From contig CAWICB010000002.1 in assembly GCA_963834515.1 (NCBI GenBank), forward strand, positions 744,001 to 808,000: DNA of 64,000 nucleotides, read 5' to 3'. How positions within the stretch are numbered: the stretch's first letter is position 1; each line of letters begins with the position of its first letter. The notes beneath the pieces are model-generated. The model did no database searches. It had not been told where the DNA came from and saw only the letters and a program-made list of their open reading frames with translations. The translations under genes were made by a program, and so were the position numbers. This document shows positions 17,363-26,700 of the stretch, one piece after another. The stretch comes from RYN-230 sp963834515. Its GTDB lineage: Bacteria > Actinomycetota > Actinomycetes > Streptosporangiales > Streptosporangiaceae.

Positions 17363-18541
17363 GTGATCCAGACCCTGGCCATCGAGAACTACCGGTCGCT
17401 GCGCCGGCTGATCGTGCCGCTGGCCGGCCTGAACGTGGTCACGGGCGCGAACGGGAGCGGTAAGTCCAGCCTGTACCGGGCGCTGCGGCTGCTGGCCGGG
17501 AGCTCCCGCAACGGGGCCGTCGCTGCGCTGGCCCGGGAGGGCGGCCTGCCGTCCACGTTGTGGGCGGGCCCGGACAAGACCGGCCGTTCGGTCCGGGCCG
17601 GCCAGCACCCGGTACAGGGAACGGTCTGGCTGGGGCCGGTGGGGCTGCGGCTGGGCTTCGGCGCGGACGACCTCAGCTACGCCATCGATTTCGGCCTCCC
17701 GTCCAGCCGGATGACTGCGTTTGCCCTCGATCCCGAGATCAAGCGGGAATGCATCTGGAGCGGTCCCGTCCTGCGGCCCGCCGCAGTGCTGTCCGACCGG
17801 CATAACGGCATGGTCCGGCTGCGCGCGACCGACGGCAGCTGGGCCGCGCCGCACACGATCCGGCTCTACGACAGCATGCTGAGCGAGCTCGCCGACCCGC
17901 AGCGGGCCCCCGAGGTGCTGAGCATGCGGGAACGGATCCGGTCCTGGCGGTTCTACGACTACTTCCGCACCGACGCGGCCGCCCCGGCCCGGCGCGGTCA
18001 GGTCGCCACCCGCACTCCGGTGCTCGGGCACGACGGCGCCGACCTGGCCGCGGCGCTCCAGACGATCCGCGAGACAGGCGACACCGCGGCCCTGGACGCC
18101 GCGGTCGACCTGGCCTTCCCGGGCAGCCAGCTCGACATCGGCTGGGACGGCGGTGGGCGCATCGATCTGCGGCTCCGCCAGCACGGCCTGCTCCGCCCGC
18201 TGGGCGTGGCCGAGCTGTCCGACGGCACGCTGCGGTACCTGCTGTGGATCGCGGCGCTGCTCACGCCGCGGCCGCCCGCGCTGCTGGTGCTCAACGAGCC
18301 CGAGACCAGCCTGCACGCCGACCTGCTGGCACCGCTGGCCCAGCTGATCAGCGGCGCCGCGGCCAAGTCCCAGATCATCGCGGTGTCCCATTCCCGCCCC
18401 CTGATCGATCACCTCAACCGCGCTGCGCACCACGGCGGGACCGTGGCCAGCACCATCGAGCTGGTCAAGGACTTCGGGGCGACCCACGTCACCGGCCAGC
18501 AGCCGCTTGACGAGCCGGCCTGGCACTGGCCCAAGCGCTGA
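17363..18541 (+). CDS. AAA family ATPase (RecF/OLD-like ABC-type)
   Basis: A 392-residue ABC-type AAA ATPase. It begins IQTLAIENYRSLRRL, the classic SMC/RecF-like N-terminus. The Walker A is GANGSGKSSL near residue 35, the signature-like region is ELSDGTLRYLLWIAALL, the Walker B is LLVLNEPETSLH and the switch histidine is in IIAVSHSRPL. It has no long coiled coil and no Toprim nuclease domain, so it is not a complete OLD nuclease. The GTG at 17363 is chosen because upstream sequence is proline/arginine-rich non-coding in character. No nuclease or methylase partner flanks it, so a defence role is unsupported. Confidence 0.8.
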   Translation: MIQTLAIENYRSLRRLIVPLAGLNVVTGANGSGKSSLYRALRLLAGSSRNGAVAALAREGGLPSTLWAGPDKTGRSVRAGQHPVQGTVWLGPVGLRLGFGADDLSYAIDFGLPSSRMTAFALDPEIKRECIWSGPVLRPAAVLSDRHNGMVRLRATDGSWAAPHTIRLYDSMLSELADPQRAPEVLSMRERIRSWRFYDYFRTDAAAPARRGQVATRTPVLGHDGADLAAALQTIRETGDTAALDAAVDLAFPGSQLDIGWDGGGRIDLRLRQHGLLRPLGVAELSDGTLRYLLWIAALLTPRPPALLVLNEPETSLHADLLAPLAQLISGAAAKSQIIAVSHSRPLIDHLNRAAHHGGTVASTIELVKDFGATHVTGQQPLDEPAWHWPKR

Positions 18542-18628
18542 GCGCCGGCCGCTTGCCCTCCGCGCAGCCGTGACTGATGCTGGTCAGGCTGGGCTGAACA
18601 GCGGCCAGAGGGGAAGCGGAGCACGACC

Positions 18629-19303
18629 ATGAAGACCGAGACGCTGCCGTTGTTCCCGCTGGGCACTGTGCTGTACCCCGGGGTGCTGCTGCCGCTGCAC
18701 ATCTTCGAGGAGCGGTACCGGCAGCTCGTCCGTGATCTGCTGGACGGGCCGCAGCCAGGCCGGTTCGGCGTCATCGCGATCCGCAAGGGCCGGGAGACCG
18801 GGGTGGACGGGATCTCCGCGCTGTACGGGATCGGCTGCACGGCCACGCTGCGCCAGGTCGCCACGTACCAGGACGGCCGGTTCGACCTGGTGACCGTGGG
18901 CTCCCAGCGGTTCCGGCTGGCCCGGCTGGACGATGCCACCCAGCCGTACCTGCAGGGTGACGTCGAACTGCTGGAGGAGGACACCGGCGACCGGCCCGCC
19001 GCCACGCTGGCGGCCCAGGCGGTGCAGCAGGCGTTCGGCAGCTATGTCGGGGCGCTGGGCCAGCGCGAGGGGATCACCGCCGCCGTGCCGGACCTGCCGG
19101 ACGAGCCGGTGCTGCTGTCCTACCTGGTAGCAGCGTCGATGATCCTGGACCTGCCCGCCCGGCAGGCCCTGCTGGCCGAACCCGACGCGCTGGCCCGGCT
19201 GACCAGCGAACGGGCGCTGCTGGCCCGGGAGACCGTCATGCTCCGGTCGCTGACCGCGACCCCAGCCCCGGAGCTGCGCAACTCGCCCTACAGCCCCAAC
19301 TGA
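18629..19303 (+). CDS. Lon N-terminal (substrate-binding) domain protein
   Basis: A 224-residue stand-alone LON_N protein. It opens LPLFPLGTVLYPGVLLPLHIFEERYRQL, a textbook Lon-N start, and continues with the beta domain (GIGCTATLRQV, FDLVTVGSQRFRLARL) and a helical C-terminus (LLSYLVAASMILDLPARQALLAE). No ATPase or protease domain is present. Such proteins are common in actinobacteria, and their biochemical role is not established. It follows a GAGGGGAAG ribosome site. Confidence 0.9.
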   Translation: MKTETLPLFPLGTVLYPGVLLPLHIFEERYRQLVRDLLDGPQPGRFGVIAIRKGRETGVDGISALYGIGCTATLRQVATYQDGRFDLVTVGSQRFRLARLDDATQPYLQGDVELLEEDTGDRPAATLAAQAVQQAFGSYVGALGQREGITAAVPDLPDEPVLLSYLVAASMILDLPARQALLAEPDALARLTSERALLARETVMLRSLTATPAPELRNSPYSPN

Positions 19304-20136
19304 CCGGGCGGGGCGACCAGCGCGCTGAGCGTCCGGCCGAGCGGCGCGTCCACCGTGAACAGCGCCTCCGCGTCACCCCGGGTCGGCCCCTGGTTGACGA
19401 TGACGACCGGGATGCCGAGCTTGGCCGCGTGCCGGACGAACCGGTAACCCGACATCACGGCCAGCGACGAGCCGAGGACGACCAGCGCCCGGGAGCCGGT
19501 GACCAGCTGGTAGCACTCGTCCACCCGGGACCGGGGCACGTTCTCGCCGAAGAAGATCACGTCTGGCTTGAGCACGCCGCCGCAGGCCGTGCAGTCCACC
19601 ACCCGGAAGCGGGCCTCCTGGCCGGCGGGCAGCGTGACGTCACCGTCCGGGTTGAGCTGGCCCGGCCGGGCGTCCCAGCCCGGGTTGGCCGCGCGCAGCC
19701 GGGCGTCCAGGCCGGCCCGCGCGGTCCGCTGGCCACAGCCCAGGCAGCGCACCCGGCTCAGGCTGCCGTGCAGTTCGATGACCCGCTGGGCGCCGGCCGC
19801 GTGATGCAGGCCGTCCACGTTCTGCGTGATGATCCCGGTCAGCTGGCCGCGCCGCTCCAGTTCGGCCACTGCCAGGTGGCCGCTGTTCGCGGCGGCCCGC
19901 GCGATCCGCCGCCAGCCGAGATGGCTGCGCGCCCAGTAGCGCTGCCGGGCCGCGGCGCTCCCGGTGAACGTCTGGTAGGTCATCGGCTGGGCGCGGCGGG
20001 CCAGGCCGGTCGGCCCCCGGTAATCCGGGATCCCGGATTCGGTGGACAGCCCGGCCCCGCTCAAGACGGCCACACCGCCCGCCGCGATCAGCCCGGCCAG
20101 ACCGGCCAGCCGGGCCCCATCCAGCGCCTGCGTCAC
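19288..20136 (-). CDS. Sir2-family NAD-dependent protein deacetylase
   Basis: A 282-residue sirtuin. NAD-binding GAGLSTESGIPDYRG, the catalytic TQNVDGLH and HGSL, two zinc CxxC pairs (CLGCG and CTACG) and the VLGSSLAV ribose loop are all present. The structure is full length and should deacylate lysines. The start is the GTG at 20136 (VTQALDG). It is co-directional with, and downstream of, the acetate transporter gene, from which a strong terminator separates it. This pairing fits acetyl-CoA/acetate homeostasis, but that is inference. Confidence 0.92.
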   Translation of the reverse strand: MTQALDGARLAGLAGLIAAGGVAVLSGAGLSTESGIPDYRGPTGLARRAQPMTYQTFTGSAAARQRYWARSHLGWRRIARAAANSGHLAVAELERRGQLTGIITQNVDGLHHAAGAQRVIELHGSLSRVRCLGCGQRTARAGLDARLRAANPGWDARPGQLNPDGDVTLPAGQEARFRVVDCTACGGVLKPDVIFFGENVPRSRVDECYQLVTGSRALVVLGSSLAVMSGYRFVRHAAKLGIPVVIVNQGPTRGDAEALFTVDAPLGRTLSALVAPPGQLGL

Positions 20137-20185
20137 GCTTTCATGCTGCCTGACCCGCGCGGGTGCCACAGCCACCGGCTTGGCT

Positions 20186-20224
20186 GACGGTCCCTCCCCC
20201 CCGGGGGTGTGGGGAGGGACCGTC
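20186..20224 (-). terminator. 14-bp hairpin terminator after the acetate transporter gene
   Basis: GACGGTCCCTCCCC pairs perfectly with GGGGAGGGACCGTC across an 11-base loop. It starts four bases past the stop of the minus-strand transporter gene. It should isolate that gene from the sirtuin gene. No U-tract follows. Confidence 0.8.
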
Positions 20225-20227
20225 CGG

Positions 20228-20881
20228 TCAGCTGTGCAGGAGGGGCTTGCCCAGCGGCAGGGGCTTGCCCCCGGTGGCCTGCACGATCGCGTCGTAGAAC
20301 AGGTAGACGCCCACCGCGGTGAACGCGAACACCGCATAGCCGCCGGCCTTGGTCAGGCTGGTGGACGCCTGGGTCGTGCCCAGCAGGACCAGCAGCAGGG
20401 CCACGTCGACGAGCAGGAACAGCACGGTGAAGGCCAGCGGCAGCCGTACCGTGGCCAGCGTGAGCAGCACGATGAGGACCAGCCACGAGACCAGGAACAG
20501 CTCCTGGACCGCCACCGCGTTTATCACCGTGCCGATGCCGAACCAGTTGTGCACCAGCCCCAGCACCAGCACCGCGTAGCTCAGCCAGAAGCCGGCGAAG
20601 ATGCCGAACACGCTGGCCACCGCGCTCTGGCCGATCGCCGCGGCCCAGATGGTGGCCAGGATCAGCCCTATCGCCGTGGACGACAGGATGATCGGCAGGG
20701 ACGCCCCGACGGCCACGGCCGGCACCACGCCGACCAGGACCATGCCCAAGGCGAGCGCCCCGACGATGAAGGTCGGCAGCCCCAGCAGCGCTGGGTTGCC
20801 GCTCAGCGGGGCCGGTACGGCCGGCGCTGCGACGGCGGCTTCTTCTCTGATGGTGGCGGATTCGCCGCTGGTCGCGGTCAT
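20228..20881 (-). CDS. Acetate/succinate uptake transporter (GPR1/FUN34/YaaH family)
   Basis: A 217-residue transporter with six transmembrane helices. The family motif appears as NPALLGLPTFIVGALALGM, equivalent to the NPAPLGL signature. Further helices include VFGIFAGFWLSYAVLVLGL and LFLVSWLVLIVLLTLA. It moves acetate (and often succinate) with protons across the cytoplasmic membrane. ATG 20881 has AAGGAG seven bases upstream. Confidence 0.88.
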   Translation of the reverse strand: MTATSGESATIREEAAVAAPAVPAPLSGNPALLGLPTFIVGALALGMVLVGVVPAVAVGASLPIILSSTAIGLILATIWAAAIGQSAVASVFGIFAGFWLSYAVLVLGLVHNWFGIGTVINAVAVQELFLVSWLVLIVLLTLATVRLPLAFTVLFLLVDVALLLVLLGTTQASTSLTKAGGYAVFAFTAVGVYLFYDAIVQATGGKPLPLGKPLLHS

Positions 20882-21032
20882 TGGCAGCTCCTTCGCAGGA
20901 GTACAGCCCGGGCAGGTGACGCGGGCCTCCCACATACGTACCGCCGGTGCTGGGGGGCGGCGTTTCTCACTTTGAGCCACCGTGGCCATCAGCCCGCCGG
21001 GCGCCCGGTCCGGGGCAGGTACTTTGACTGTT

Positions 21033-21935
21033 ATGAGCACGGTTGAGCAGGACCCGTACGCCACCGCGGCGGGCCTGGTGTCCCGGTCGGCAGCCGCCTA
21101 CGCGGCCAGCATCCCGGATGACCCCGCGGACGAGGGCTTCTTCGGCCCGGGCAGCGTGGCGTGGCGGGTCAGCGCGGACCTGTCCAGCCCGGTCGCCGGG
21201 CTGCGGGCGCTGCTGCTGCAGGCGCTGCACCCGCTGGCCATGGCCGGCGTCGACCAGCACAGCGACTGGCGGCGGGATCCGGTCGGCCGGCTGGCCGCCA
21301 CGTCGGCCTACCTGGCCACGGTCAACTTCGCCGAGCGGGCGGTAGCGGAGCGGGCTGCAGCCCGGGTGCGCCGCGTCCACGAGCGGGTCACCGGGGTGGA
21401 CCCGGTGACCGGGCAGCGCTACGCCGCGGGTGACCCGGCGCTGCTGCTGTGGGTACACGGCACGCTGGTCGAGTCGGGCATCGTGGCCGCCGCGCTGTTC
21501 GGCACGCCGCTCAGCCCGGCGGACAGCGACCGCTACGTGGCCGAGATGGAGGTCGCCGCGCAGCTCGTGGGGGTGCCGGCCGGCCAGGCCCCGGCCAGCC
21601 TGGCCGGGCTGCAGGCCTACCTCGGCTCGGTACGGCCCGGACTGCGCTGCACACCGGTGGCCCGGGAGTCGATGGCCTACCTGCTCGACCCACCCGGCCT
21701 GGATGCGGACATCGCCGAGATCTGGCAGGACATCCGCAACGCCGCCATCGCCGCCCTGCCGTCCTGGGCCCGTGATATGTACCGCTATGCCGAGCCGGAA
21801 CCGCTCACCGCCCGCCGCCGGGCCGAGTTCCAGCAGGCGCTCGGCGTGCTGGACGCGGTGTTCCTCGGCGAGCCGGGGGTGCTCGAGGCGCGGCAGCGGA
21901 TCGAGCTGCGGGTCCGTGCGGCGCGGCGCCCGTGA
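21033..21935 (+). CDS. DUF2236 (MpaB/latex-clearing-protein-like) family protein
   Basis: A 300-residue DUF2236 protein, the family that includes rubber oxygenase Lcp and MpaB. The conserved haem-proximal region is LLLQALHPLAMAGVDQHSDWRRDPVGRL, followed by VHGTLVESGIVAAALF. No secretion signal is visible, unlike Lcp. An oxygenase role is family knowledge only. Its stop overlaps the next gene's GTG start (GTGA), so it is co-translated with the ABC1 kinase. Confidence 0.85.
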   Translation: MSTVEQDPYATAAGLVSRSAAAYAASIPDDPADEGFFGPGSVAWRVSADLSSPVAGLRALLLQALHPLAMAGVDQHSDWRRDPVGRLAATSAYLATVNFAERAVAERAAARVRRVHERVTGVDPVTGQRYAAGDPALLLWVHGTLVESGIVAAALFGTPLSPADSDRYVAEMEVAAQLVGVPAGQAPASLAGLQAYLGSVRPGLRCTPVARESMAYLLDPPGLDADIAEIWQDIRNAAIAALPSWARDMYRYAEPEPLTARRRAEFQQALGVLDAVFLGEPGVLEARQRIELRVRAARRP

Positions 21936-23509
21936 AGCGGCTGGCCAGCGCGCTCACTATCGGGGGATTGATCGCGGCTCTGCTGTTGCTCTGCCGCCGG
22001 CTGTTCGATCCGGGGGGTCAACCCCCTGCTGCCGCGGCGGCTCGCCGCCGCTCGGCGCGGAGCGGCGATCGGGGGGTTCCGGGGGGTCGCCCCCCCGGGC
22101 CAACACGGCTCCGGGTGGCGCGCGGGCGGGCCGCCATCCAGCTGGCCGTGCGCGGCGGGCTGCGCTACGCCAGCAGCGCGCCCCGGCTGTTCGCCGCCGC
22201 GGGCGAGCACCGGCAGCAGCTGCGCACCGACCTGGCCCTGCAGACCGCTGAGGACGTGGCGACCACGCTCGGCGCGATGAAGGGCGTGCTGATGAAGATC
22301 GGCCAGATGGCCAGTTACGTGGACGACGGCCTGTCCCCGGCCGTCCGCCGCACGCTGAGCCGCCTGCAGGACAGCGTCCCGCCGATGAGTGCCGACCTGG
22401 CCGCCCAGGTGGTCACCGAGGAACTTGGCCTGCCGCCGGAGCTCGTGTTCAGCCACTGGGACCCGGAGCCAATCGCGGCCGCGTCCATCGGGCAGGTACA
22501 CCGGGCCATCACCCGGGACGGCCGCGCGGTCGCGGTCAAGGTCCAGTACCCGGGTATCGCCGAGACCATCGCCGCCGACCTGCAGAACGTGGCCCTGCTG
22601 CGCCGGATGCTGCGTATCACCGCACCGAGCCAGGACGTGGATGCCCTGCTCGGCGAGCTGCGCGACCGCGTCCTGGAGGAACTCGACTACCGGCGGGAAG
22701 CCAGCAACCAGCGGGCGGTGGCCGCGCACTTCGCGGGCCACCCCACCATCGGAGTCCCGGGTATCGTCGGCGAGCTGTCCACCCGGCGGGTGGTGACCAG
22801 CGAGCTGGCCGACGGGGCGCGGTTCGCCGAGCTGGCCGGCTGGTCGCAGCAGGAACGCGACCTGGCCGCCGAGACCATCTACCGGTTCACGTTCCGCAGC
22901 CTGTACAGCGCGCACCTGTTCAACGGCGACCCGCATCCGGGCAACTACCTGTTCCACGGCGGCGGCCGGGTCACCTTTCTCGACTTCGGCCTGGTCAAGT
23001 ACTTCAGCCTGGCTGAGCTGCAGCCGCTGATCGACATGGTCCGCTACCTGTGCGTAGATGAGGACCCGGAAGGCTTCCGCGCGGCCATGGTCCGGGCCGG
23101 GTTCCTCATCCCGGACGCGCCGGTGAGCACGGAGACCGTGGTCGAGCACATGGCTGTGTTCTATGACACAGTGCGTCGGCCCGGCCTGCGCCAGATCACC
23201 GGGGATTACGCCTCGGCCGTGGTGCGCCGCTTCTTCGACGTGCGCAGCCCGCTGGCCCAGTACGTCAGTGTGCCGCGGTCGTACGTGATCTTGCAGCGGA
23301 TCAACCTGGGCCTGTTCGCGGTGCTCGGTGAGCTGGGCGCCACCGCGGACTGGCGGGCCATCGCAGAGGAGATCTGGCCGTTCGTGCAGGGGCCACCGGC
23401 CACCCCGATGGGGGCGGCCGAAGCCGCCTGGCGGGCCCGCCGGGGCGGCCTGGAACGCCTGCCCGCCAGCCCCGCCGGGCTGGCTGATCATGTCGTTACC
23501 GATCTGTGA
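21932..23509 (+). CDS. ABC1/UbiB-family atypical kinase
   Basis: A 525-residue ABC1 (AarF/UbiB/COQ8) protein. The N-terminal hydrophobic helix (LTIGGLIAALLLLCRRLF) suggests membrane association, followed by a basic stretch. Diagnostic features are the KxGQ motif in VLMKIGQMASYVDD, the alanine-rich nucleotide loop AAASIGQVHRA, the lysine in VAVKVQYPG, the catalytic HLFNGDPHPGNYLF and the metal-binding FLDFGLVKYF. These proteins bind ATP and support quinone or isoprenoid-lipid metabolism. GTG start overlapping the DUF2236 stop. A GC-rich stretch coding residues about 30-60 contains inverted repeats. Confidence 0.9.
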   Translation: MKRLASALTIGGLIAALLLLCRRLFDPGGQPPAAAAARRRSARSGDRGVPGGRPPGPTRLRVARGRAAIQLAVRGGLRYASSAPRLFAAAGEHRQQLRTDLALQTAEDVATTLGAMKGVLMKIGQMASYVDDGLSPAVRRTLSRLQDSVPPMSADLAAQVVTEELGLPPELVFSHWDPEPIAAASIGQVHRAITRDGRAVAVKVQYPGIAETIAADLQNVALLRRMLRITAPSQDVDALLGELRDRVLEELDYRREASNQRAVAAHFAGHPTIGVPGIVGELSTRRVVTSELADGARFAELAGWSQQERDLAAETIYRFTFRSLYSAHLFNGDPHPGNYLFHGGGRVTFLDFGLVKYFSLAELQPLIDMVRYLCVDEDPEGFRAAMVRAGFLIPDAPVSTETVVEHMAVFYDTVRRPGLRQITGDYASAVVRRFFDVRSPLAQYVSVPRSYVILQRINLGLFAVLGELGATADWRAIAEEIWPFVQGPPATPMGAAEAAWRARRGGLERLPASPAGLADHVVTDL

Positions 23510-23569
23510 AGGTGCCAGTCTGCCGCGTGCGCATGCAGTCGGCAGCTGATAAGGCGCATACTTGTATTG

Positions 23570-23794
23570 ATGAAACCTCCCCACGCCGCGACCCGGCGTT
23601 ACCTGCCCGGAAGTCCCTTCAACACCCCGCCCGTAATCCGCCCGGTGAAGACGTTCGAGCCGCAGGAACTGGTCACCCACGACCGGTACGGCCTGGGCCG
23701 GGTCATCAGCACCGACGAGAGCGGGGTACTGGTGGACTTCGGTACCCAGCGGGAGCGGATCGTCGCTCCCTACACCAAGCTGACCAAGCTCTGA
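23570..23794 (+). CDS. Small CarD/Tudor-like barrel protein, 74 residues
   Basis: A short protein with the pattern ELVTHDRYGLGRVISTDESG then VLVDFGTQRERIVAPYTKLTKL. This resembles the small barrel of CarD/TRCF RNA-polymerase-interacting domains and DUF3553-like proteins (H-x-x-xGxGRV ... VxFG...V). It lacks the helical DNA-binding half of CarD. The ATG at 23570 is used. It is convergent with the giant PKS-like gene, whose stop is two bases away. Function is unknown; a nucleic-acid or polymerase contact is a guess from the fold. Confidence 0.55.
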   Translation: MKPPHAATRRYLPGSPFNTPPVIRPVKTFEPQELVTHDRYGLGRVISTDESGVLVDFGTQRERIVAPYTKLTKL

Positions 23795-23796
23795 GG

Positions 23797-26700
23797 TCAG
23801 CTCAGCACGCTCGGACGCCCTAGGCTGCCGCCCGGACCTGGCGGGCGGCCGGGAGGTCCGCCCGCGCGGGTGCCGGTGTGGCTTGTGCCGCTGTGCCCGC
23901 CGCTGGCCGGCCCGCCGTCGGCGGGCCCGTCACCCGCGGGCCAGGTGGCCAGCCCGATAGCCACTGGCTGCGGTACGCCATCAATGACCGCGACGGTGCA
24001 GGCCACGGTGACCTTCCCGGCCCGGATCTGAATCCAGTCCGCGTCCCGGGTGGCCGCCAGCTGCACCGGCGTGCCGTCCGCCCAGCCTGCGGCGGCCAGG
24101 CACGCGGTAATGGCCCGCAGCCGCCCGCTGACCGTATCCGGGTGCTCCGCGTACCGCTCGTGCAGTTGCCTGGCCAGTCCCGCCGGGGCGGCCACCGCGC
24201 CCGGCTGGCCGATCGTCTCCCAGTGGCAGGCCACCGGCATGCTGGCCCGGGCCGTCAGCTCGAACCCGGCCAGCGGCCCGGCGCCGGCCGACGCAGCCAT
24301 CCAGGGCAGCCCCTCCGCTGGCCCGGGGTCCCCGGGCCCGGACTCCCAGCAGTGCACCTCGACCCGGAGCACTGGGTCGAGGCCCAGGTCCGCGCCGCGT
24401 CCCTCGATGGCCGCGGCGAGCAGCGTGGGATGCCACGGCGCCGCCGGGGCCAGCTTCCCGATCTCGCGCAGCCGCAGCCCAGTCAGCGTGAGCACGGCCC
24501 GCCCGGTCGCGTCGAGGGCGGTGATCTGCCAGCTGCCCGCGGGCCCGGCGGCCCGTTCCGCGCGGACCTGGACGGCCCCGCGCACCTCCTGGCCGGTCAC
24601 GGTGAGCGAGCCGAACCCGGCCGGCAGCACCCGGCGGTCGGGGACGCAGGCTTGCAGCATGTGCATAACCGCGTCGTTCAGCCCGGGGCTGCCCAGGATC
24701 AGGGTGGTGCCCGGCCCGGTGGGTGTGCCCGGCCCGGTGGGTGTGCCCGGCCCGGCGGCGCCGGACAGGCCGGTGAACCAGGGCCGGTCGTCGGCGCCGC
24801 GGATAAGCGCCCGGCAGGACCGGGCAGTCACCTCAGGCAGGAACGCGACCCGGCGGAACGGCCCGGCCTGGAAGCAGATCGGGCCGTAGACGTCGGTGCC
24901 GTCCACAATGCTGCCCGGCCCGGGCGCGGCCAGGCCGAGCCCCCACTCGTGGTCGGCCGGGGCGCCCGGCTGGCCGGCCCGCGTGTCCCGCTGCTCGCTG
25001 TCCCGCTGCTCGCTGTCCCGCTGCTCGCTGCCCCGGTGCCGCCCGTCCCGGACCGGGCCCGGCTGAAGCGGGAAGAATGCCCGGAAGTGATCCACGTGGA
25101 AGCCGGTGCCCGCGGCCCGGAGTACCGTCTCGACCGAGTCGTCCCTTACCAGGGCACAGACCCGCAGCGTCGTCTCCCGGCCACCCGGGGGCAGCACCAC
25201 CGGCGCTTCCATGGACACGTCGGCCAGCTCGCGCAGCGGCCGTCCGGCCAGCGCGGCGGCCGCCTGGGCCATCGCCTCCAGGCCGATGGCGGGCGGCAGC
25301 ACGGCCAGCCCGTCGGCCAGGTAGCCGGCCAGGTAAGGATCGGTGCGGGCCGACACGCAGGCCTCGGCGACCAGCTCCACGCCGGGGTAGTGCACCCGCA
25401 GCGTCTCCAGGAAGCGGCCACCCGGCACGGCCCCGCCGGTACGGGTGGCGGCGGGCCCGAGCCGGCCGTGGATGGCCACCCGGGCCGCCCCTTCGGCACG
25501 GGGCAGCGCGCTCAGCAGCAACCCGCTCAGCTCGGCCGGGGCGGCCGGGCCACTGCCGGGCGGCCAGGGCAGGTCGGCGTGCAGCACCCGGCAGCCGGGC
25601 AATCCCGGGGCCAGCCGCCGGGCCTGCTCGGCCAGGCCGGTGGCGGCCAGCGCGGCAGCGCCATGCCGGGCCGCGCCGTACCGCGCGGGCAGCGCGCTGG
25701 CCGTAACCAGCAGCCGCAGGCCGGCCGCCGTGACCGCGCCGAGCAGGTTGGTCAGCCCCTCGGCCTGAGCCGAGATCAGCGCGCGCACGTCGTCATCGGG
25801 CAGTTCGGCGCACCCGGCCCCAGGACCGCCGCTGGCCGTGTGGAACACCGCGGTCACCGGGCCGACCCGCTGCTCGATGCTGGCCACCACCGCCTCGGCC
25901 TCGTCGGGATCGCTGAGGTCCGCGGTGGCGTAGCTGACCGCTGTGCCCGCGCGGCGCAGCGCGGCCAGGGCGCGCTCGGCCGCCGCGGCCTCGTCCGGCC
26001 CGGCGAGCCCGGCCACCAGGGCGAGCCGGGCCGAGCCGCCGGCCAGCAGCCCGGCTGTGGCCACGATGTCGCCCAGCCGCGCGCCGCTGACCAGCACCAC
26101 GTCGGTCTGGTCCAAGCGCACCCCAGCCAGCGGGCCAGCCGGCTGGCCCGGCGCGCGGCCGTGTGCTGCTGCCCGGCCGGGATAGCGCGGCCGGACGGCG
26201 GCCGCCATGACCGGCTCCCGTGGCTCACCCCTCGTGTCCAGCACCAGCTCGCGGAAATGGCCGGGCTCGGTGGCGGCGAACCGCTGCGCGGCCAGCAGCC
26301 CGTCCATGCTGTCCGCCGTCCGGATCAGGGTGATGCCCAGCGACGGGTGCTCGGCCTGCAGGCTGGCGCAGAACCCGGCCAGCCCGGCCGCGGGCGTGAT
26401 CACCACCAGGCTGCCCGCGGCGACAGCCTCCCGGGCCGCCGCGACCAGCGTGCCGCTCCCGTCCGGGTCGGCCAGATCGCCGATCACGGCCAGCACACCG
26501 GTGGCGGCCGGATCGTCTTCGAACACCTCGGCGGCCATCCGGCCGAACGGCTGCCGGGTGGTGGCGTGCAGCCGCCACGGCTCCTCATCCACGGGCTCGG
26601 CCGGCCGGTGCGGTAGGCGGAGTTCCTCGGTGAAGCAACGGGCCCAGCGGCCGACGCCGGGATATGCCTCGGCCTGGCCTGGCCGGGCCTGACCCGCGGG

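Noticed and set aside
17363..18541. OLD-type antiphage ATPase
   Set aside because: The ATPase part fits but no Toprim nuclease domain or partner gene is present.
23878..26616. Very long plus-strand ORF (912 codons) opposite the PKS-like gene
   Set aside because: It is antisense to a protein with clear PKS domain motifs, its translation is low-complexity Gly/Arg/Gln-rich, and at this GC content antisense frames often stay open.
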